Below, in pieces: positions 1 through 9,922 of a DNA stretch of 64,000 nt; position 1 is the first letter of the stretch; each line of letters starts with the position of its first letter. This stretch comes from Tretioscincus oriximinensis (taxonomy: Eukaryota > Chordata > Lepidosauria > Squamata > Gymnophthalmidae). The notes beneath the pieces were generated by a model. The model had not been told where the DNA came from. It did no database searches and worked only from the letters and a program-made list of their open reading frames with translations. Where the stretch lies: contig JAJVDF010000190.1 in assembly GCA_022410635.1 (NCBI GenBank), forward strand, positions 1,632,447 through 1,696,446. Reading direction: 5' to 3'. A program made the translations under genes and the position numbers.

Positions 1-236
1 AATAATTGGGATAAAATTATAATTGTGGATGTTACACTGAAAGGAAATAATTATCTATGGATATAAAAAAAATAATCAAATAGGTTATTGATGGTGACAT
101 TTAATGGCCTTTGGAGTAGGGAAGTGAAAATACATAATGTTGCTGCAAATGCAACGAATGAAAAACGAACTCATTTTTCATATATCTGTTTTTTAATCTA
201 GCAAATAACAAATACANTAAAATGGAGGGAAATCCT
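1..236. other. No recognisable feature
   Basis: AT-rich sequence without a convincing ORF or repeat motif. Confidence 0.5.
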
Positions 237-365
237 GATTTATTTATTTAAGTTTTTTAAGTTATTCTGCTTATCCATCTATTTACTGGTATTCCACCCT
301 TCACCAAAAAATCCTAGGATTTGTTACAGTGATTAAAACATAATTAAAATACAATATAAAATATG
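237..365 (-). repeat. L2/SINE-like 3' tail fragment
   Basis: A TTTA-rich start, a 'cccaccctt'-like block and a run resembling 'attaaaacataattaaaat' look like the 3' end of squamate L2-type elements read on the minus strand. There is no coding part. The assignment rests on overall resemblance only. Confidence 0.35.
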
Positions 366-689
366 ATAACTATTTATGGTAGGCTACATTTGGAAATAAA
401 AACAAATTTATAGAAAGAGGCCATAGCAAGCCACTTATGTACAATCAAGGATGAAGCCGCAAAGATTCTCTATGTAATCACCAGGACTTTGATGGCTCCA
501 TTTATAGAAAATATAACTGCATGGTTAAACAGGAAAGAGTACTGATGAAGAAATCTGATTTCAAAGAAGACATACTTTTCTGTTAACAGAACCTTGCGAC
601 TTTCCAGGGAGGCTGGGTGGGTCAAAGGAAGGTAAGATTGTATTTTGAATATGTTTAATAATTTATATATTTTATCTATGCTGGATCTG

Positions 690-730
690 TTAATGAAGGG
701 TAGGATATAAATTCCTAAATAAATAAATTT
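690..730 (+). repeat. L2/SINE-like 3' tail fragment
   Basis: A short 'gggtaggatataaat...aataaataaat' block resembles the terminal bases of L2-tailed elements seen elsewhere in the window (near 36.9 kb). It is too short for certainty. Confidence 0.3.
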
Positions 731-1658
731 GGAAGATGTTTAAAAATGTGAAGGAAATAGTGACTTTTTCTGTACCTGTAGAACAAGGCAGAAATGCAAA
801 CAAGATGAGCTATGGAATAGTTCAAACACAATGAAGAGGAACCCGCTTAAAGCCACCGCCAAACCAGAAGCTCGTCTTGTTTGCATTTTGATGCATCCTG
901 GGACAGGATTAGATGGTCTGCAACAATTATCAATTTTACAAACTTTGTTCCTAATTATTGCCCATTAATAAAGAATTTATAAAGTGGAAGGTATTTCCTC
1001 TAGCGCTCCTATGCCCCTTTTGTGCTTCCCTGCACCCTCCCATGATTAAATGGTTTCTTCTGCCTTCTCCCCGTCTCTCCCGCCATCTCCATTCCTTCCA
1101 TGTTTTGTCCCAGTGCATTTCTTCCATTCCCCAAGCTCTTCTTGTCTAACCCCCAGCTCCTCATGGCCAAGGAATGAAAGCTGTTCTTCACACATGCAAT
1201 CTTATTATTACTAAAAGGTGCTGCAGTGATCGTCACTGTAAGTGACGCCAGTGTAACAAAGAAACTGTCCATCACCTCAAAGGGAGATAATTGGACAGGG
1301 TGCCAAAATCCTCCCCACCCCCGCCAATACAGGTTGCCCCTGCCCCATATCACCCACTGGGGACTTTGCCCGTCCTTTCATAGATACGCCACTCCCGCAA
1401 GTGACGAGAGAAGGGAGAACCCATGCCTGCATTTTTGCACGCTTTACACTTGTAATAACAATAATTCTGGATTTAAAAAATGAACAAAGTACTGTGTGAA
1501 GTTGTTTTTAGTTATTATCTGTTTAAGAAAAAATCAACTCTGTATTATAGATTCTTAATATTATGCAACTACTATTGTGATTCCCTGTTCCTTTTTATCT
1601 GAGCAAGATTCCAGTTCAATTCAGCAATTCTCGCAGAACACCTTTCTACAGAACTGGG
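731..1658. other. Unassigned sequence
   Basis: No repeat was recognised. Two overlapping ORFs of 114 and 85 codons on opposite strands (1009-1353 minus, 1226-1483 plus) resemble no family I know and look like chance. AATAAA-like strings near 966 have no gene context. Confidence 0.5.
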
Positions 1659-1823
1659 CCAGAGACTTCGCTCTGAGTTACTCTTCCTCACTATGCTTGG
1701 AGGAATAGAAGAAGAGAAGAACTGAAATCTTGCCAGGTCCTCTCCTTGACCCAGAGACTTCGCTCTGAGCTACTCATCCTCACTGTGCTTGGAGGAATAG
1801 AAGAGAAGAACTGGAATCTTGCT
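1659..1823. repeat. Local tandem duplication, two copies, period 92 bp
   Basis: A block of about 75 bp beginning 'agagacttcgctctgag' at 1661 recurs at 1753, with about 90% identity and a small indel in a GAA-rich segment. The copies are head to tail and separated by about 18 bp. The unit matches no repeat family I recognise and appears only here in the window, so a segmental slip or local duplication is likely. Confidence 0.85.
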
Positions 1824-3345
1824 TGGATAACAAAATCACAACACTGCACCGTTAAGAAATCTAAAATATGGAGATGATTCTCCTTAGGGAGCTTTAGTGT
1901 CATGCACCTTGTAACCTTGCACCATTTTGTTTGCCAATCCCATCTCTCCAGGTTTCAGAACACCCCAAATTTTCTTGTCAGATTTGGCCACTTCTTCCTC
2001 CTGAACTTGCATCATCTACAGACCCCTAATTTCAACTGGTCCATCATTAGACATTAACTCTTAAATCAGGAGCTTGGAAAGGAAGAACCACTTGAAGTTT
2101 CCAAAAGGTAAGTGCAGAACTGGCCTAGATGAATGTTGTGATAAAGATATGCTTGTTTATGATTTTCTAAATGGCAGAGAATGATTGCAGTCTGGTTACC
2201 AAATAATTCAGTCCACAAGTTTGTTAACTTAAAACATAGGGTAGGGCTACTTGGATATAAAACAATAACATATTTTCTAAATCCTACATCTTTTTGCCTC
2301 TTCTAGGAGATTGCCAACTGCAAAGCACGAGGGCTGGAGTAGAGTGGTGCCTACAAAAAGGAGTGGAGAGCAAACAACATACATCTACCCAGTTCTCTCT
2401 TTCTGCTGCTCTTGCAAAGCACTTGCAAAAACACATCAGTGAACGATGAGGGCAAAGCAGCTGGAAAACAGCTCCTGTCCTGTAGCAAGTTTAGGTTTAA
2501 GCCGCAGACTCTCCATGTTTCCATGTCCTCTGGTTAAAAAAATAAGAGTGAATCTAAGCTTCAAAAATGATTTCATGCTATTTATTTCCTTAAACTGCAA
2601 CCTCCATTTCATTTAATGTGAAACAGCCTATTTTTTTATTTAAAAAGAAGAAAAATCAAAGCCCAAACTGAAAATGGATCTTTTAACAAAAACAACATCT
2701 GGGTAGTTACTCAAAGGAGCAGGTGTTTGGGCTATTTTTGAGAGAGAGGAATCATTTATACTCAAATGCAACTGTCAGGCCCCAATTTTTACCTTCTTCT
2801 TTTTTTAAAAAAAGGAACTATCTTAAGTCACATAAAGATCTTCCAGCCAGCAGGCATTTTTGCTGAGAAATGATGCTTCCTTCTGACAAGCATAATGAAG
2901 CATCTCTGCAAAAATGCTGTGAAATGCTGGTATTTTGGTGAGGGAGGATGGTTGTTTGTGTTGCTTTATTTTTTAATATTGGCTTTTTGGCTCCTTGTAA
3001 GTATGTGTATATTGAACTATGTTCCATTCTGAGGTCAAATGAGGCTTAACAAATGACAAATACCCCAAGCAGAACATAATAAAACAACCAACTGCACTTC
3101 ATTCACATTATTTTAATAGCATTCTTTGCAATTAAACTCAGTTTCCATTTGTGCTTTTCAAAAAGACATTTGCACTTGCCTTTACTGGTTTACAAAAGGC
3201 ACAAATTTTGTTACAAGACATATTTTATGTAGGAAAAGAAAAGACATGTGAATGTCCTTATTCAATTATGATTTCTTTGGAGAATGTATATTTTNCGTTC
3301 TATATATACTGAAAATGAAATGCAGAATTTCATGTTGGCCTAATA
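1824..3345. other. Unassigned AT-rich intergenic or intronic DNA
   Basis: No transposon motif was recognised. ORFs here are under 75 codons and look random. Homopolymer A and T runs (2620-2660, 2800-2815) are common. Confidence 0.5.
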
Positions 3346-3352
3346 CTGTCTG

Positions 3353-3502
3353 TAGGCTGACCAGATGACCCCTTTTGAGGGGGGGTTGAAAACCCGGTTT
3401 TGGGGTGCCTCCCAGTTTTTTCTGAGGAAAATATTTTCAAAAAAAGATTTTTTTCTGAATTTTTTTTTCTAAAAAAATAAAGAAAGTAGACTGGTCAGTC
3501 TA
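3353..3502. mobile_element. Palindromic MITE, copy 1 (right arm shortened)
   Basis: The left arm begins TAGGCTGACCAGATGACC and carries the characteristic 'gaaaaccc..ttttggggtgcctccc' block. The right end is GGTCAGTCTA. The right arm has lost most of its inner part, leaving 150 bp against about 215 bp in full copies. Flanks CTGTCTG (3346-3352) and CTGTATG (3503-3509) match at 6 of 7 positions, consistent with a worn target-site duplication. There is no coding capacity. It belongs with the copies at 23.3, 36.3, 50.7 and 56.3 kb. Confidence 0.85.
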
Positions 3503-3509
3503 CTGTATG

Positions 3510-3969
3510 AAATATTGTTTACATTCAATCCAATGAAACTGCCCTATTCCAAAATTTTTAGATTTTTTCATTTTTTTTCATTTATATTTTACTTATTTAA
3601 GAATCTACATCCAATCCTTCACCAATAAAGACCATCCTTCCCAAGACAAGTCACAATTATAAAAATATGAAATATATAAAATAATCCTACAAAACCTATT
3701 TAAAAATATAATTTCTCCAACAATCGTAGTTTAGTGCTTCTTAGGTCCCCTCCAGACCATGTGTGGCATTAAGTTCTGAAATAACTTGATCACGAAACCT
3801 GACATACTTACCTTCATCCTTTTGTAAGCACAGCAACAAATCCTTGTTGAACAGATGAGCCACGTAACCAGGAACTAATCCTGAGCATGCTCAGTATGTT
3901 ATTCTGACTGACTAAACCAGAAAGTGTTGGTGTTTTCTTACAATATCCAACCTTCTCCCATTAAGGAGA
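3510..3969. other. Unassigned sequence with a CTGAGCATGCTCAG palindrome
   Basis: AT-rich DNA. A perfect 14-bp palindrome lies at 3881-3894. The bases around it loosely resemble repeats near 27.9 and 53.4 kb that carry the same or nearly the same palindrome, so this may be a degraded member of that family. Confidence 0.4.
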
Positions 3970-4016
3970 AGGTATGGCCCATATTACACACAAAGGCACG
4001 GGGACGGGGGTGGGGC

Positions 4017-4107
4017 GTGCGTGCACGCACGCACATGCGCACGCTTGTAGCAAGACAGGCAGAACCTCTTTCCTGCCTGTCTCGCAAGCGTCCGTGCGCA
4101 TGCGCGG
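4017..4107. repeat. Imperfect inverted repeat with alternating purine-pyrimidine tract
   Basis: Arms at about 4028-4061 and 4073-4107 each contain an AGACAGGCAG/CTGCCTGTCT core and a GCGCATGCGC-like flank, separated by about 11 bases. The stretch 4017-4046 is nearly pure alternating GC/GT/CA dinucleotides, a sequence type known to adopt Z-DNA. It lies inside the GC-rich element. Confidence 0.7.
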
Positions 4108-4120
4108 ATGCACGCAGTTG

Positions 4121-4257
4121 CTCCTTTGGAGGCGGCGTTTCACCGGGGTTAGTTGCGGCGGGGGAAGCGGCGGTGGGGAGTAGCGGGGGTGGTGGCGGCG
4201 TTAGTGGCGGCGGTGGTGGCGGCGGTGGGGGTAGCAGCGGGAGGGTAGCGGCGGCAC
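4121..4257. repeat. GGC/GGT-rich G-quadruplex-prone tract
   Basis: The plus strand has many closely spaced runs of three to five Gs (for example 4150-4195), meeting the usual pattern for intramolecular quadruplex formation. It is the central part of the GC-rich element. Confidence 0.7.
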
Positions 4258-4366
4258 TCAACCCGGGATTTTTAACTATTTTTGCAAAAACCAGACGGGA
4301 CAGCAAAATTGTCCCCAAAATCGGGACTGTCTCGGTTTACCAGGACATATGGCAACCCTAAATATG

Positions 4367-5119
4367 GGCCATTTTGCAAAGATGTCAGAAAGAATCAGCA
4401 ATCAGGAAAATGTGGGTCCTCCTTGCACCTTTTTTCCTGATGCATTTCAAAAACTCCATTTCCACATTTGGTGGGAGAATCATTTTGTGGAATATCCCAG
4501 TAGGAAAGCTACATGCGGGAGGCTGTCAATAATGAGCCGTAAAGGGAAGTGATTCTTGACTTAAGATTTTATTTAAGACATAATCACTCAAGTGAAGTGG
4601 TGAGCAGAAACATATGAAATTGCAAGCCACGTATTTATCAAGAAATTCCTTTAAATGATTGAGCTAAGGCTCAGGCATTAAATAAGCACGGCCCACAGGA
4701 AATTCCATCAGTGAAAATAACATGATAGCACAATGGAATCGTCAAGAGCAGGGGCAAAGTGGTAGCTTATGCCTCCTTAAATAAATCAGTGGAAACAATA
4801 TTTTCAGAACAGAAATGGTGGGTGGTTGTCTCATGCATAGTCCACAGAGGAAGTTGTGGTCAGTTCCTGCAAAATGAACTTGCAACAATTCACCAATTCC
4901 CTGATTCTGCAGAATCAGAATTTTATCAGAATCAAATTTCCTCACTCACTTCTTCCAATTTATGCTCAAGTCATGATTTCGAAGCCAATTCATTCCACAA
5001 TACGTAGGGTACTAAGAAATCAACTAAAACTGTTCTTCCACATAATATGCAAGACTTACTAGCATGCGACCTCTTCACCGTCACAGTGGGGGAGCCAGAA
5101 TTCTCAATTATGGTGGTGA
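4367..5119. other. Unassigned sequence
   Basis: No repeat or gene was recognised. ORFs are under 85 codons without familiar motifs. Confidence 0.5.
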
Positions 5120-5120
5120 A

Positions 5121-5345
5121 AAAGGAGGAGGAGGAGAAGGGAACTCAGAGTCAATCAAAGCAGCTTACATAACCTTCTTCTCTTCACAACAGACACCTTG
5201 GGAAGTAGGTAGGGTTGAGAGGGTCTGAACAACTGTAATTTGCCCAAGGTCACCCAACTGGACATAATGGATGAGTGTGGATTCAAACTGGGAAGCTACC
5301 AGATAAGTGTCTGACACTTGAACCACTACATCAGACTGGCTCTCA
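5121..5345 (-). mobile_element. SINE-A (tRNA-derived), trinucleotide-tailed form
   Basis: Read on the minus strand it starts AGCCAGTCTGATGTAGTGG, with an A-box-like GTAGTGGTTCAAGTG and a B-box-like region near 5285. The body 'ccagttgggtgacc' follows, then a 3' end 'gctgctttga..ctctgagttcc' and a short purine-rich tail (5121-5140). This tail type is shared with SINE-B. Pol III promoter boxes mark it as a tRNA-derived SINE. It is diverged and non-coding. Confidence 0.75.
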
Positions 5346-5369
5346 ATCATAGTCCTACATGCCTCAATG

Positions 5370-5596
5370 TCAATTAAAGCTTTTGTTCACTCGAATCAGA
5401 TTCAAAGCGGATAAATTTAGGTCTAAGTGGTAGAAGAGGGCATCACAGTTACTAATAGGGCAAGTCAAAATGTGAGTCCTGTCTGTGTTCCTATCAATGC
5501 CAGAAGTATTCTGATGCTCTGCTATGATCTGCTTGGATTTTCCTTCCTTTGTTAACTTGACAAGAGGGCCTCTTTGGCTGCATTTTGGGCAGGCTG
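5370..5596. other. Unassigned sequence joined to a SINE
   Basis: A minus-strand ORF at 5370-5705 (111 codons) runs through this stretch into the SINE and matches no family I know. Treated as chance. Confidence 0.45.
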
Positions 5597-5715
5597 TTTT
5601 GATTCCACAATTCTCCATGAAGCCAGCTGGGTAACCTTGAAAAATTTTTAGAACTCTCTCAACCCCACTTACTTCATAGGGCTTCTGTTGTGAAGAAAGC
5701 AACAAAAGCTATGTT

Positions 5716-5720
<5 letters not shown>
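5597..5720 (+). mobile_element. SINE-A fragment (5'-truncated)
   Basis: It contains the B-box-like 'ttttgattccaca', the body 'catgaagccagctgggtaacctt' and 'cttctgttgtgaagaaagcaacaaaagctatg', matching the full copies at 21.4 and 57.7 kb. It is followed directly by (CTG)n then (CTA)n, which takes the place of its normal tail. Confidence 0.8.

Positions 5721-5804
<84 letters not shown>
5720..5804. repeat. Compound (CTG)n-(CTA)n microsatellite
   Basis: About 14 uninterrupted CTG units are followed by about 14 CTA units, attached to the 3' end of a SINE. A perfect array of this length is likely polymorphic. The CTG/CAG part can form slipped hairpins. Confidence 0.95.
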
Positions 5805-5805
5805 A

Positions 5806-6260
5806 TCTCTCCATAAATCTTAGAACTTAAAATTCCTAAAAGCCAAGCAATATATCTAATGGACTTCCAAAGACTCCATGGTGAAAAATGTTATCAGAGA
5901 ATTTCAAGTTCACAAGCCTAAAAATATAACTCCATCACAATCATGGCATCTTTCACTGGAAGTTGAACAAGCAGTTCCAGTTGAAGGTAGCCTTTTACAG
6001 GTATGAAATGACCCTGGCATAGGTTCTCCTGGTCACATCTAGGCAGGTTTCTTGGAAATTGAGGAGTCATTTGCCACCATCTTCTTCTGGAGATTTCTAT
6101 ACCAGTGCACAGAGCATGGAAAAGTAAGAGACTCAGAGATCCTAACATACAAAGATAAAAATGATGTCAAATGCATCATGGAAACTTGGTGGGATGATGG
6201 AATGATTGGAGCACAAATCTCAGAGAGAAAGTAACCCTTTCCCACAGTTTTAAAACTGAT
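5806..6260. other. Unassigned sequence
   Basis: No recognisable repeat or exon. Confidence 0.5.
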
Positions 6261-6261
6261 T

Positions 6262-6305
6262 TTGTTATACAGTTTTTATTGTTAAGCACCCTGAGACCTT
6301 CAGGT
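6262..6305 (+). repeat. L2-type 3' tail fragment
   Basis: 'ttaagcaccctgagaccttcaggtat' matches the 'ctgagacctt.gggtata' terminal block shared by L2 and SINE-A in this window. It abuts a CR1 fragment. Confidence 0.5.
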
Positions 6306-6314
6306 ATCTGACTT

Positions 6315-6497
6315 AAATGTACAAAACAATCCACTGATTGGATAATGTAAATAGAGAAAATACACAACACTAGAACTACGTTTGAAACTGATGGGCAGGA
6401 AAGTTAGAGCACAGACAAGGGAAAGATTTCTATGAAAACTATGAAGTCTATGAAATTTACTTCTAGATGAGGTGGTGATAGTTACCAGATGAAGAAT
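6315..6497 (+). mobile_element. CR1 LINE fragment (near 3' end of ORF2)
   Basis: The bases follow the CR1 C-terminal segment seen cleanly at 34.4 kb ('gtgaatagagaaaa', 'cacaacactag', 'gaaactgatgggcag', 'gaatttacttcctgaagaggtggtg'), with many substitutions and gaps. It is an old copy without an open frame. Confidence 0.75.
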
Positions 6498-6683
6498 TAT
6501 TAGTCCTTCGATCGTATCATACAAAATTAAAATACTATGCATAAAATATACTGCAAAAATGACTTACAACCGTTGTTAAAATTCTATTTCGGGACCATCA
6601 CGGCTCATAATCTGGCAGCCTTGAAGACAAACAAGTTACCAGTTAGATAACTTTAAAACAAGATTCCCTGCAAAAGACCCTTG

Positions 6684-6688
6684 GTTAC
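6684..6688. repeat. Target-site duplication of solo LTR, left
   Basis: GTTAC here is repeated exactly at 7415-7419, immediately outside the TG...CA ends of the LTR. Confidence 0.85.
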
Positions 6689-6862
6689 TGTGGCGTCCTC
6701 CATTTTAGAGGTTTGTGTTTCTTTTATTTACTTACCAAATATCCCAGTGGGAGGGAGGAAGAGCAGGCCTGGGCAGGGGCGTGGNTTCCTGAGTCCCTGT
6801 TTGGGAGGGGGCATGGCTGGAGGAGTCAGCCAATGGGGCCTCGAGTAGCCGGCTGGTGAGCA

Positions 6863-6870
6863 TATAAAAG
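6863..6870 (+). promoter_or_regulatory. LTR TATA box
   Basis: TATAAAAG sits about 175 bp into the LTR, downstream of a CCAAT motif, on the coding-sense strand of the element. Confidence 0.75.
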
Positions 6871-7014
6871 GGGAGCTGACCAGGGCTAGAGGCCTTTCTG
6901 TCGGTGTAGCAAGTAGACAGAGGGGTCCGCTTCTGATCTGCCTCAGAGGGAGGGGGTGGAAGTGTATGGTGGCCTGAAGGAGTCAAAGCTGAGGCTTGAC
7001 TTGGGGCTGGAACA

Positions 7015-7161
7015 AATAAAGTGACACAGGGCCTGTCTCTTTAAGGATCTGGAAACTAATGTTGCACTTGCTTGGCGTGTGTGTGCTTGAGTCAGGCTTA
7101 CTTGATAAAAGCCGAAGCTTTATTCTAATCTTTCTTCTATTCCTTGTTTGTAAATAATAAA
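7015..7161 (+). terminator. LTR polyadenylation signals
   Basis: AATAAA occurs at 7015-7020 and again at 7156-7161. The second is followed by a T-rich stretch, as expected for a functional poly(A) region. Both lie downstream of the TATA box. Confidence 0.6.
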
Positions 7162-7639
7162 CTTGTTATTTGTTTCATTTCAAACATCTCTCTCTTTCTT
7201 TATTTCTGTAACCACAAAATTACGCACGCTACTGGTGGGGGCTGTGAATAAAGCCCTCAACCTGAGGTAAACACTGAGGCCTTGTGTAGGCCTGAGGATA
7301 GTACTGTTGCTGCAAGCAGTCGTGGGTGCTGGCTTGGGCTACAGGGTGGATATTGTGGCACCCCTGACTGTGAGGGTCATCGAATAGTAGGGCCCTCAGG
7401 TAGGGGTCTCCACAGTTACCAGTGTCCAGTGGTTACTAGTATAGATCCCTAGATATTGCCTCTGGATCGGAATGATGGACAGATTTCTTCTAAATGTCTT
7501 TTGCAGGGAATCAAGAATAGGTGAAGATTTTGCTAATTNCAGTTGATGGGCTCCTTTTGAATTTTTATTTGATGGAATCAGATGGTGAGTAGGAAGAATC
7601 TAATGACCGGATGTCAAAAAGAACAGAAAAGTCCAAGAA

Positions 7640-8394
7640 AGGTAGGAGATTTTTCAAAATGAAATTTTGGAAGCACAATCTTTATCAATTACTGGAAGAG
7701 AAAAGTACAGGAAACATCTCAGGCCTCAATACAGGATGGATTAACACAGAACTCAAAAATTGGCTAAAAGGGGCGGGGAGAAATATTTAAGAACTAGAAG
7801 GAAGGAGACATATCTAAACTTGGATATAATACAATCTGCAGAAACTTCAGGATAAGTGTCAGAAAGGCTAAAGCTCAAATGAATTGAGGCTTGCAAGAAA
7901 TGCCAAAAGCAGCAAAAACGGAGGGGAAAGGTTTTGGAGTTATGTCAGAAGCAAAAGAAAAGTCAAAGAAGCTATAAGATTTTTACACTAAGAAAACGAT
8001 GAATTGGTCAAAAGTGACATTGAGAAGGCTGAACTTCTGAACTGGTGTTTAGGATTTTTTTTTTCTTTTTATTACCAGCAAGGAAAGGAAACATCAACGG
8101 GTCACTGTGGCATTGAAGAAGTAAGAGAACCAAGACTTCAGATACATAAGGCGAATGTGAGGGAACACTTAGCTGAGAAACTAAATGAAATAGTACAGGT
8201 AAATACAAAACATACTATGAGAACTTTGAGAATTTCTGAAAAGCAGAAGTCCTAGAATATTGGAGAAAACAAATGTCCTTACCTTCAAAAAGGGGAAGAA
8301 GGTGATCTGGGAAGCTACAGGCCTTACATCCTGAGATCAATACTGAGCAAGAACCTTCATTGATTTGCTAAACATCATGAATGCATGAACTTGA
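7640..8394 (+). pseudogene. CR1 LINE ORF2 fragment (linker and start of reverse transcriptase)
   Basis: Conceptual reading gives a WSYVRSKRKVKEAI-like stretch (about 7935-7977), then ENDELVKSDIEKAELLNWC with a long open part (8004-8255), and YLQKGEEGDLGSYRP (about 8283-8327). These are the endonuclease-to-RT linker and first RT block of CR1-type LINE ORF2, where the usual form is 'PIFKKG...NYRP'. It is broken by stops and frameshifts and truncated where a SINE begins. A dead internal fragment without the catalytic RT core. Confidence 0.8.
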
Positions 8395-8409
8395 AGAAAG
8401 GAGCAGAAG

Positions 8410-8508
8410 GAGGAAGGCACTCACACCTCCCCACATCTGACACAGGGCTTTGAAACCCAATCTTCCAGATGAAAGACCATCTCCTTAGCAACTGAGCCAT
8501 TCATGCCT
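8410..8508 (-). mobile_element. SINE-B (tRNA-like head only)
   Basis: On the minus strand it starts AGGCATGAATGGCTCAGTTG. The TGGCTCAGTTG part is an A box and GGTTTCAAAGCC (near 8450) a B box, so the head is tRNA-derived. Only the first about 100 bp is present. Confidence 0.8.
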
Positions 8509-8511
8509 GGG

Positions 8512-9922
8512 ACTGACATATTTAACCAAAGCCATCACAGATTTATAACAAAGTCTTGCCAAAGTTGACTCGTTTCCTATTATAACAGATTCACTGACTG
8601 GGTCAATGCTTTAAACAGTGCATCCTGACCTCATTGAGCAATCTCAGTATACTCCCTCCTAGTATGTCAGAAGAAGTCTACTTTTGATAAGCACATACGA
8701 GGATGCCATTTGGGATTCCAAGGTTTGATCTCTACTTTGTCTTGTGCAGGCAGAGTTTCCTAGTAGAGGATGGGCCTCTACTAGTCTACGGTAGAGGTGG
8801 ATAGTAGAGCCCTAGAATGGACCATGGTCTAGTCAACCACCCAGTGCAGAAAGATCTTTAATTGCAGCAATAAGGACATGGAGGTTATGATCTTAAAGCA
8901 GATCTAGGCTGCATCCCCACATTTTTTTACCACTATGGTATCTACATCAGGCTGAATCTGCCCCACAGGTTCAGGCAGGTTTAACAAGCCAGTCACTAGA
9001 ATGGCCCATGGTCCCGGTTCTTCCAATTGCTCTTTTTTCTGCCTTCATTTTGGACTACTGTGTAAATTTGCTTTATGGGGCCTTCCCTTATGGGAAAATG
9101 GTAAATATCATGAGACTTCAAGGCAATATAAAAGTTTGTTGGCTCTTGACTTACAGAGAATGCTGGGAATTTTGTAGGACAAGTGCAGAAATGATTTATG
9201 GGACATGCCATTGACAGGAATACAAGGAAATGAGACAGGGAANCAGGAAAAAGTGTATAGTATTGAAGGTAAGTGGGGAAGCAATTCCAAATGGGTTATT
9301 CTGGATTTAGAGTGAATTCTGGAATAAAACATAGGGAAGGGGCCCTGGTCATAATTGCTAACTACACAGAAGAGGGATGCATTCACATATGTTCTTAAGG
9401 AAAAAGAGCAAGTTTCCAGGAGGAATTTATCTATTATAATTAAGGTATAGGATCAAAAGTAGACATAGATCAGCAGTGATATGTGGCCCAGCTAAGTCAC
9501 TCTGGGACTCATAATGTCCCAGTAGCCATTTGGAATGTTCTGCTGCATCTGCCATGTGACAAGGATTCTGCAGAAAGTTCTCTTATGTAAGAAGATGGAG
9601 ACAGTGCTGATTGTACATTACAAGGGAAGATTAAATTTTAATTTTGGATTTATTCATAGCAAGGAAAATAAGATCTCGCCATCTCTTTCAGAATGTCACA
9701 AAGAAAAGCTAATCTGACACTATGTGTTCTGCTCAAACTGTGGTTCACATGCCCGTGAAATTGGCATTTTGTGTATCTTATTTACTAAATTTGGTCTCTG
9801 TAGAAAGAAATGGCAATAGGTTGGACTTCTGATCTGGAATAACTGTCTGTAGAACTGATCAGCAATTCCACAGGTACTGTGTGGCTGGTTCATCTAAGGC
9901 AATCCATCCACATTCCAATAGA
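8512..9922. other. Unassigned sequence
   Basis: No repeat was recognised across about 1.4 kb. Short ORFs (60-92 codons, 8996-9386 and 9535-9717) resemble nothing known. Confidence 0.5.

Larger units (their letters stand above)
3971..4366. mobile_element. GC-rich non-autonomous element, copy 1
   Basis: A CpG-rich insert in AT-rich DNA. It shares with 25571-25858 the order 'ctttcctgcctgtctc.caagcgtcc', a GGC/GGT-rich centre, then an AT patch, 'caaaattgtccc' and an end 'cggtttaccaggacatatgg' followed by 'caaccc'. The left end has 'tatggcccatatt' and the right 'aaatatgggccat', a 12-13 bp inverted match. ORFs on both strands (145 and 126 codons) are low-complexity Gly, Pro or Ala-rich translations of the repeat and are not credible proteins. 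The class is uncertain; hAT-like is a guess from the flanks of the second copy. Confidence 0.65.
6689..7414 (+). mobile_element. Solo LTR of an endogenous retrovirus or LTR retrotransposon
   Basis: A 726-bp unit starts TGTGG and ends CCACA, short inverted ends typical of LTRs, with a perfect 5-bp duplication GTTAC on both sides. Inside are a CCAAT motif (near 6831), a TATA box (6863-6870) and polyadenylation signals (7015-7020 and 7156-7161) in the order expected of U3-R-U5 on the plus strand. No gag, pol or env and no second LTR flank it, so it is a solo LTR left by recombination between two LTRs. A 5-bp duplication fits class III (spuma-related) ERVs or some LTR retrotransposons. The family is not identified. 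Confidence 0.88.

Noticed and set aside
4017..4257. CpG island of a gene promoter
   Set aside because: The same sequence recurs at 25.6 kb, so the GC-richness belongs to a mobile element. No gene starts nearby.
3924..4361. 145-codon plus-strand ORF and a 126-codon minus-strand ORF
   Set aside because: Both translate the GC-rich repeat into Gly/Ser or Pro-rich low-complexity sequence, overlap on opposite strands, and match no protein family.
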